DNA of 9,348 nucleotides from XYB2-FULL-45-11 sp964360375 (GTDB taxonomy: Bacteria; Patescibacteriota; Patescibacteriia; UBA9934; GWF2-40-263): NCBI GenBank assembly GCA_964360375.1, contig CAYHWG010000039.1, positions 1 to 9,348 of the forward strand, read 5' to 3'. The notes under the pieces were generated by a model. It saw only the letters and a list, made by a program, of their open reading frames with translations, did not search any database and was not told the origin of the DNA. This document shows positions 5,718-9,348 of the stretch, one piece after another; within the stretch, counting starts at the first letter, position 1, and each line of letters starts with the position of its first letter. Position numbers and translations under genes: made by a program.

Positions 5718-5860
5718 CGGATTCGTTCTTTGAAACAGTTTCGACTTACCCTCACGAACATCTGTTTGTGGGGGACTCGACTTCCGTCGCGATGTGTATC
5801 GCGGAGGATGAGAGTGTTTAAAAACAGATCAGCAGTGCTGATCGGAAGTGGAGGATAAAA
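5718..5860 (+). promoter_or_regulatory. Multi-hairpin leader before the secreted protein gene
   Basis: Three stems follow one another: CCCTCACGAA with TTTGTGGGGG (5749-5758, 5765-5774, 10 bp with two G-U pairs); CGCGAT-GTGT-ATCGCG (5788-5803), extendable by TCC/GGA; and GATCAGC-AGT-GCTGATC (5827-5843). GTGGAGG then serves the gene at 5861. None is followed by a T-run, so they are not terminators. The element does not share the sequence of leader copies A to C. Confidence 0.5.
5808..5858 (+). CDS. Possible 16-residue leader peptide
   Basis: Frame MRVFKNRSAVLIGSGG, ending in TAA two bases before the ATG of the secreted protein gene, with that gene's GGAGG inside its last codons. Start, NR-A motif, GG end and the TAA-AA-ATG junction resemble the mini-gene at 4765. 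A GGAGG directly abuts the ATG, which is too close to be a normal ribosome site, so expression is doubtful. Confidence 0.2.
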   Translation: MRVFKNRSAVLIGSGG

Positions 5861-6361
5861 ATGAAATACGTCTTTGGAATTTTGCTGTCCTTTGTTTTTT
5901 CTTTCTCTATTGACGCAGCTCATGCGAAAAAAAATCAAAAGATTGTTGTGCATAAGTTGGATTGTTCTAAGAGCTATGAGTTTGACTTCGCATCACTGAA
6001 GAATCAGAACATGATTTCGAGGTATGAATGTCAGACACATCTTGGGCCAAAAAAACTTTCGATGGTCTTTGACGCACCAGAGATTTTGATTGTTCCGAAT
6101 GCACCGAAAGGAACCCGATTTTCGTTGCAACTGATTTCGAAGGGAACAGGAACAGTCATTGCTCTATTACATGGTTCATTTCTGCCGAATTCAGATGGAT
6201 CCGTGTCCGCTTATCAACAATCGTCAAACACAAAAGGAACATGTGCGTCATTCGCTTCAACTTCCGTGAGCGGTGGTATCGTTGGACAAAACTATGTCGT
6301 TTTGGACAATCGTATGACATCGAAAAATAAAATCATCGTTAAGTTTGTTTGTATGCCATGA
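5861..6361 (+). CDS. Secreted four-cysteine protein of unknown function (166 residues)
   Basis: It has a clear signal peptide: MKYVF, a hydrophobic core to about residue 17 and a probable cleavage after AHA (20-22). The mature part of about 144 residues is predicted to be beta-rich, with four cysteines (35, 57, 128, 164), an even number suited to two disulfides outside the membrane. Serine, glycine and threonine are frequent between 92 and 152. GTGGAGG precedes the ATG at a good spacing. No family is recognised. It is the largest product of the operon and the only plainly soluble exported one. Confidence 0.85.
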   Translation: MKYVFGILLSFVFSFSIDAAHAKKNQKIVVHKLDCSKSYEFDFASLKNQNMISRYECQTHLGPKKLSMVFDAPEILIVPNAPKGTRFSLQLISKGTGTVIALLHGSFLPNSDGSVSAYQQSSNTKGTCASFASTSVSGGIVGQNYVVLDNRMTSKNKIIVKFVCMP

Positions 6362-6375
6362 TGATCATTCTACTC

Positions 6376-6444
6376 GGCGATGACCCTCATCGCCCTTTTC
6401 CAGAGACTCTCATCGATGGGCGATGGGGGGATCTGCGGAAGATT
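6376..6444 (+). promoter_or_regulatory. Repeated leader RNA element, copy B
   Basis: An 8-bp hairpin, GGCGATGA-CCC-TCATCGCC (6376-6394), is followed by the conserved 50-base core (6395-6444), identical to copy C at 48 positions. The core holds CTTTTCCAGAGA, hairpin CATCG-ATGGG-CGATG (6411-6425) and GGATCTGCGGAAGATT. The upstream arms can also pair with the downstream arms, so two mutually exclusive folds exist. The gene at 6475 starts 30 bases further on. Confidence 0.65.
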
Positions 6445-6474
6445 TGCTTGCGCGAGTCGTTAGGAGAAAGAGTC

Positions 6475-6585
6475 ATGAGCAAGATGTGCGAGCGGTTTCG
6501 ATCCTGTTTTTACACAGGGCGTGTCATCTCAATCGGGACGTTTGATTTATTCATTCGTCCGAAAACAAGGAGTGAAAAGAGATGA
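6475..6585 (+). CDS. Putative small protein (36 residues)
   Basis: It starts MSKMCERFRSC and ends in a basic tail (RPKTRSEKR). AGGAGA lies eight bases upstream of the ATG. It is not clearly membrane-spanning, although ISIGTFDLFI (19-28) is hydrophobic. The frame remains open upstream through leader copy B to 6349, but the ribosome site favours 6475. The stop overlaps the next gene's ATG (ATGA), which argues for translation. Function unknown. Confidence 0.5.
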   Translation: MSKMCERFRSCFYTGRVISIGTFDLFIRPKTRSEKR

Positions 6586-6743
6586 AAAAATTTTGGAAAT
6601 ATGTTGCGGTGATTTTTTACATGATCCTTTTCGCGGTCGCAATTCATGTTCGTTTGAATGAGGAAAACAGACAAAAAACGCTGACACTTGTTGTTCTCGA
6701 AGATTTGAATGAAGAGCTGATTCCGCGCGAAAGGAACCAATGA
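6582..6743 (+). CDS. Small single-pass membrane protein (53 residues)
   Basis: A short basic start (MKKFWK) is followed by a hydrophobic helix (about 7-23), then a polar, charged tail (HVRLNEENRQ...ELIPRERNQ). AAGGAG lies upstream, inside the preceding frame, and the ATGA overlap suggests translational coupling. The layout is that of an N-in, C-out membrane peptide. No family is recognised. Confidence 0.65.
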   Translation: MKKFWKYVAVIFYMILFAVAIHVRLNEENRQKTLTLVVLEDLNEELIPRERNQ

Positions 6744-6765
6744 TTTTTTTAGGGAGGACGTACAA

Positions 6766-6873
6766 ATGAAGTTCGGACATAAATTCTTCGTAAACGTCGG
6801 GCTCGCCATCTTGATTGTCGGATTTCTCGTTTACGCGATCGTGACACCTTACAGGAATATTTCCGGTCGGTAA
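6766..6873 (+). CDS. Small single-pass membrane protein (35 residues)
   Basis: It starts MKFGHKFFVN, followed by a hydrophobic helix to about residue 26 and a short basic end (PYRNISGR). GGGAGG lies nine bases upstream of the ATG. It follows the 53-residue gene after 22 bases. After its stop, 6874-6936 holds only a hairpin GCTTCGTG-AAA-CACGGAGC and an A-rich run, with no gene. Family unknown. Confidence 0.6.
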   Translation: MKFGHKFFVNVGLAILIVGFLVYAIVTPYRNISGR

Positions 6874-6936
6874 CACTCATCAAGGCTTCGTGAAACACGG
6901 AGCAAAGAGGAAAAGAAAAAGGATTGTTCGTTTTTT

Positions 6937-7031
6937 AAACTCGTTCAACTATTTTCGAGAAACTCTCGAGACGTGTTGAGCCTTTTCCAGAGACTCTCAT
7001 CGATGGGCGATGGGTGGATCTGTGGAAGATT
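6937..7031 (+). promoter_or_regulatory. Repeated leader RNA element, copy C
   Basis: P1 is GTTCAAC (6943-6949) with GTTGAGC (6975-6981), a 7-bp stem. P2 is TCGAGA-AAC-TCTCGA (6955-6969). The core from 6982 to 7031 holds CTTTTCCAGAGA, hairpin P3 CATCG-ATGGG-CGATG (6998-7012) and GGATCTGTGGAAGATT. TTAGGAGG and the ATG at 7046 follow. The P1/P2 part is exactly as long as in copy A (45 bases). Confidence 0.65.
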
Positions 7032-7045
7032 TATTAGGAGGTGCT

Positions 7046-7291
7046 ATGTCTAAGTTTTTTTTCTGTGCGATCGTTTCTTTGGGGTTTGTTGGTTGCAATA
7101 ATCGTCCGGCCATTTCTGGTGAGCGTTGTTTTTCGCCAGACAACAGCTTTCTTACGGACATTTCTGAAGTTTGTGAGCTCAGTCAGGATGAGGGGCGCGA
7201 GTGTTACTTGCGCTATCGTAACAACACGAAAAAGAGCATCACCTGCAAACAGGTCGATGCGATGAAACAATTTTCAGGCTCTGGTATGTGA
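7046..7291 (+). CDS. Small cysteine-rich lipoprotein (81 residues)
   Basis: A short basic start (MSK), a hydrophobic core and the sequence GFVGC with Cys17 make a slightly unusual lipobox (F instead of L at -3), so lipid attachment at Cys17 is likely but not certain. The mature region has four further cysteines (28, 43, 53, 67), enough for two disulfides, and many charged residues. AGGAGG lies four to five bases upstream of this ATG; the longer frame to 7010 lies within leader copy C. It is the last gene of the operon, directly before a terminator. No family is recognised. Confidence 0.75.
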   Translation: MSKFFFCAIVSLGFVGCNNRPAISGERCFSPDNSFLTDISEVCELSQDEGRECYLRYRNNTKKSITCKQVDAMKQFSGSGM

Positions 7292-7294
7292 TCT

Positions 7295-7318
7295 GATCCT
7301 CTTCAAGGATCTTTTTTT
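7295..7318 (+). terminator. Terminator of the small-gene operon
   Basis: GATCCT-CTTCA-AGGATC (7295-7311) is followed by seven Ts. It begins four bases after the lipoprotein stop codon. Confidence 0.88.
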
Positions 7319-7323
7319 ATACC

Positions 7324-7352
7324 AAAATTCCTCTCAAATAGAGAGGAATTTT
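7324..7352. terminator. Second hairpin between the convergent transcripts
   Basis: AAAATTCCTCTC and GAGAGGAATTTT form a perfect 12-bp stem with a five-base loop. It separates the operon from the convergent smc gene and could end transcription from either side, although neither strand has a long T-run beyond the stem's own Ts. Confidence 0.7.
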
Positions 7353-7374
7353 AATCCCTTTGGGTTTAATTTTT

Positions 7375-9342
7375 TTACCGTCGTGCCGTTGCACCGTTTG
7401 TCACATCTTCTAATTTTACACTCAACAAATGACTGATTCCGTCGTCACCCATTGTGACTCCGTAGAGCACGTCTGCTTTTTCCATGGTGGCGCGATTGTG
7501 TGTCACGACAATAAATTGTGATTTTTTTGAGAGGTCCTCGAGAATGGATGCAAAGCGAAGCGTGTTCGATTCGTCGAGCGCGGCGTCCACCTCGTCGAGA
7601 ACGACAAACGGCGCTGGGTTTACCGCCATGATTGCTGAGAGGAGTGCGATGGATGTGAGTGCACGTTCTCCACCCGAGAGGAGATTGAGCGACTTTAATT
7701 TCTTTCCCGGAGGTGTTGCTTGAATATCAATCCCAACCACACCGTCATCATATTGTGCGATGCGTTCCTTGATTTTGTCCGATCGATCACGTTCTGCTTC
7801 GCCCGTATCTTCGAACACTCGTTCCGGCGTTACCCCTTCTTCACTTCTCTCCTTCTCTACTTCTTCTAATTCTATTTTCGATAATTTAATCAGCGAACAA
7901 CTTCCGCCATTGAATAAAATTTTGAAATATTTTTCAAACTCTTTGTTGATTTTTGCAAAGACGGTTTTTGATTGTGCCGCGATGTCTTGATCGAGTTCCA
8001 CAACAATTTTTTCGGTCGCGGTGATCGCTTTTTTCAAATCCTGGATTTGTTCGTCGAGAAATTCAAATCGTTTTTTTGTGTCTTCAAATTCTGTGACAAT
8101 TTCCGGATCAATGCCACCAATGAGTTCGAGTTTATAACGCAGTCGTTGAATTTCGGGATAGAGTGCGGTTGTATCGATGACTTCTTCAACGCGTTTTGAT
8201 CGAACAGAAACAGCAAGTGTATGGATCGCTTCATCCATTTCTCGATTGAGATTTTTTTGTCGTTCTTCGAATCGTGCTGCTTCGATTTGAATTGTGTTTC
8301 GTTGATTTTCGAGAAGATGAATCTGTGTTTGTTTCTCGCGTAGTTCGCGTTGCATGTCGATAAGTTCTGTGCGTACTTGTTTTTCTTTTTGCGCGTAGGC
8401 ATCAATTTCTTTTTCTTGTTCGATAAGTTCCGTTTTGATGCGATGTTCGTCAACCGTGAGCGCAGCTTTTTTTTCGAGGAGGATAGGATCGGGTTTGATA
8501 TCTTCCGGATTTGGTTTGCGCAAACGTTTATTGAGGCCAACAACTTTATCGAGGATGCCATCGATTGCGGCATGGAGATCATCAACGTCTTTGAGAGATT
8601 TTAAATTTTTGAGGAGAACATCAAGTCCGTCAATCTCTTCGACGATTTTAAGAAGGGGGAGTGGAGCCCAGTTTGATTGTGCACGTACTTTTGTGAGTTC
8701 TATCTCTTTTTCAATCTGAAATTGTGCTTGACGACATGTGTCACGCTCGCGCTGTTTCTCGCGATACACTTTTTGAAGTGCGGCAAGTCCTGCGTCTTCT
8801 CCTGTTTCTGACGCTTCGACCGCTTTTGTTCGCGATTCGATCGTCTCAAGTTCAGTACGTTTTTCGAGAATACGACCATCGATCTCACTGAGCTTTGCTT
8901 TGACTCCTGCGAGTTCATCGACAATCTGCCACCACAGTGTTCCATAGTACGACGTTTCCATCCGGTGAAGTCCCTGCTCGATTTCCTCGCGTTCCGACAA
9001 TTTTGAAACTTGACGTTTAAGCGATCGCAGGCGCGGTTCGATTTCGGAGATCAACATTTCAACATCTGTGAGATTTTCAAGTGTGCGTTTCAATTTTAAA
9101 ATGGCCTCATGACGTTTGAGCTGAAGCGGCTTCACTCCCGTTGCGTCATCAAAAAAACTTTTTCGTTCTTCGGGAGTTGAGACAAGAATGTGGTCAATCA
9201 TGCCTTGACCAATGACGGAGTACGATCGTTGACCTACATTTGCTTGTGCGAGGAGAAGTTGAATGTCGGAAAGGCGAGCGGTACCCTCATTTAAAAGATA
9301 TTCGGAGTTGCCATCGCGATACAATCTTCGCGTGATCGTCAC
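7375..9342 (-). CDS. smc: SMC-family chromosome segregation ATPase, N-terminal head missing from frame
   Basis: SMC ATPases organise and segregate chromosomes. The visible 656 codons start at TITRRLYRDGNSEYLLN (2-18), a motif normally about 105-125 residues into an SMC. The Q-loop motif YSVIGQG (41-47) follows, then coiled coil to about 220, a short non-coil tip (about 224-290), returning coiled coil, and the C-terminal head: GGIDPEIVTEFE (409-420), PPGKKL (544-549), signature LLSGGE (554-559), Walker B FVVLDEVD (579-586) and H-loop VVTHN (612-616). The Walker A half is absent, and the codon before the GTG at 9342 is an in-frame TAA, so the gene may be split, frameshifted or start here. No hinge domain is recognisable, and only about 370 residues separate the head halves, against roughly 800 in B. 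subtilis. A charged insert (about 485-535) sits in the C-terminal head. Confidence 0.9.
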   Translation of the reverse strand: MTITRRLYRDGNSEYLLNEGTARLSDIQLLLAQANVGQRSYSVIGQGMIDHILVSTPEERKSFFDDATGVKPLQLKRHEAILKLKRTLENLTDVEMLISEIEPRLRSLKRQVSKLSEREEIEQGLHRMETSYYGTLWWQIVDELAGVKAKLSEIDGRILEKRTELETIESRTKAVEASETGEDAGLAALQKVYREKQRERDTCRQAQFQIEKEIELTKVRAQSNWAPLPLLKIVEEIDGLDVLLKNLKSLKDVDDLHAAIDGILDKVVGLNKRLRKPNPEDIKPDPILLEKKAALTVDEHRIKTELIEQEKEIDAYAQKEKQVRTELIDMQRELREKQTQIHLLENQRNTIQIEAARFEERQKNLNREMDEAIHTLAVSVRSKRVEEVIDTTALYPEIQRLRYKLELIGGIDPEIVTEFEDTKKRFEFLDEQIQDLKKAITATEKIVVELDQDIAAQSKTVFAKINKEFEKYFKILFNGGSCSLIKLSKIELEEVEKERSEEGVTPERVFEDTGEAERDRSDKIKERIAQYDDGVVGIDIQATPPGKKLKSLNLLSGGERALTSIALLSAIMAVNPAPFVVLDEVDAALDESNTLRFASILEDLSKKSQFIVVTHNRATMEKADVLYGVTMGDDGISHLLSVKLEDVTNGATARR

Positions 9343-9348
9343 TTATGC

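Noticed and set aside
6349..6474. Extension of the 36-residue gene through leader copy B
   Set aside because: This part is the repeated RNA element, and AGGAGA marks the later ATG.
5010..7031. A conserved peptide PFPE-[TI]-[LM]-IDG encoded in the same frame by all three leader copies
   Set aside because: Copy A has a two-base length difference just downstream and no start or ribosome site upstream, while paired base changes support RNA structure. It remains a weak alternative.
8034..8945. Lysine-rich and other frames overlapping smc
   Set aside because: They are shadows of the coiled-coil coding sequence.

Overview
The window reads as a piece of a Candidate Phyla Radiation (Patescibacteria) genome. 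The evidence is a 16S rRNA gene with CPR-type changes at two otherwise near-invariant primer sites, a khpA-trmD pair without rimM, a trmD gene carrying short palindromic repeats that encode 'LPAGRQ'-like peptides, and an SMC protein with a much shortened coiled coil. The family calls are made from sequence motifs by eye. The lineage call is an inference that a 16S placement would settle.

Layout. Positions 1-942 hold the 5' part of a 16S rRNA gene on the minus strand; its 3' part lies outside the window. A 400-base divergent spacer follows, with an rRNA promoter (minus), a structured rRNA leader and a likely khpA promoter (plus). khpA (KH-domain RNA-binding protein) and trmD (tRNA m1G37 methyltransferase) follow on the plus strand, and trmD contains three copies of a GC-rich palindromic repeat. 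Convergent to them, on the minus strand, are a small charged hypothetical gene, rpsP (ribosomal protein S16) behind a 24-bp inverted repeat, and a class-I CDP-alcohol phosphatidyltransferase. Each of these three has a visible terminator.

From about 4490 to 7320 lies the accessory-looking part: a near-consensus promoter, an attenuator-like hairpin, and then eight to eleven very small plus-strand genes (about 16-166 residues). Most encode single-pass membrane peptides, a secreted four-cysteine protein or a lipoprotein. They have good Shine-Dalgarno sites and several start/stop overlaps, and the run ends at a terminator. None is recognised. Spaced through this probable operon are three copies of one leader element, directly upstream of the genes at 5074, 6475 and 7046. 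Two copies share a hairpin in which three base pairs have changed on both sides, which indicates a conserved RNA fold. Two copies are 48/50 identical over their core. This looks like a reiterated cis-acting RNA controlling blocks of small envelope genes and is the best candidate for something undescribed.

The right end (7375-9342, minus) encodes the C-terminal part of an SMC ATPase. Signature, Walker B and H-loop motifs are intact, but no hinge domain is visible, and an in-frame stop sits directly before the first visible codon, so the Walker A half is missing from this reading frame.

The left and middle genes serve translation (rRNA, S16, TrmD, KhpA), membrane lipid synthesis (phosphatidyltransferase) and chromosome organisation (SMC). 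The small-gene operon appears to be an envelope function inserted among them.
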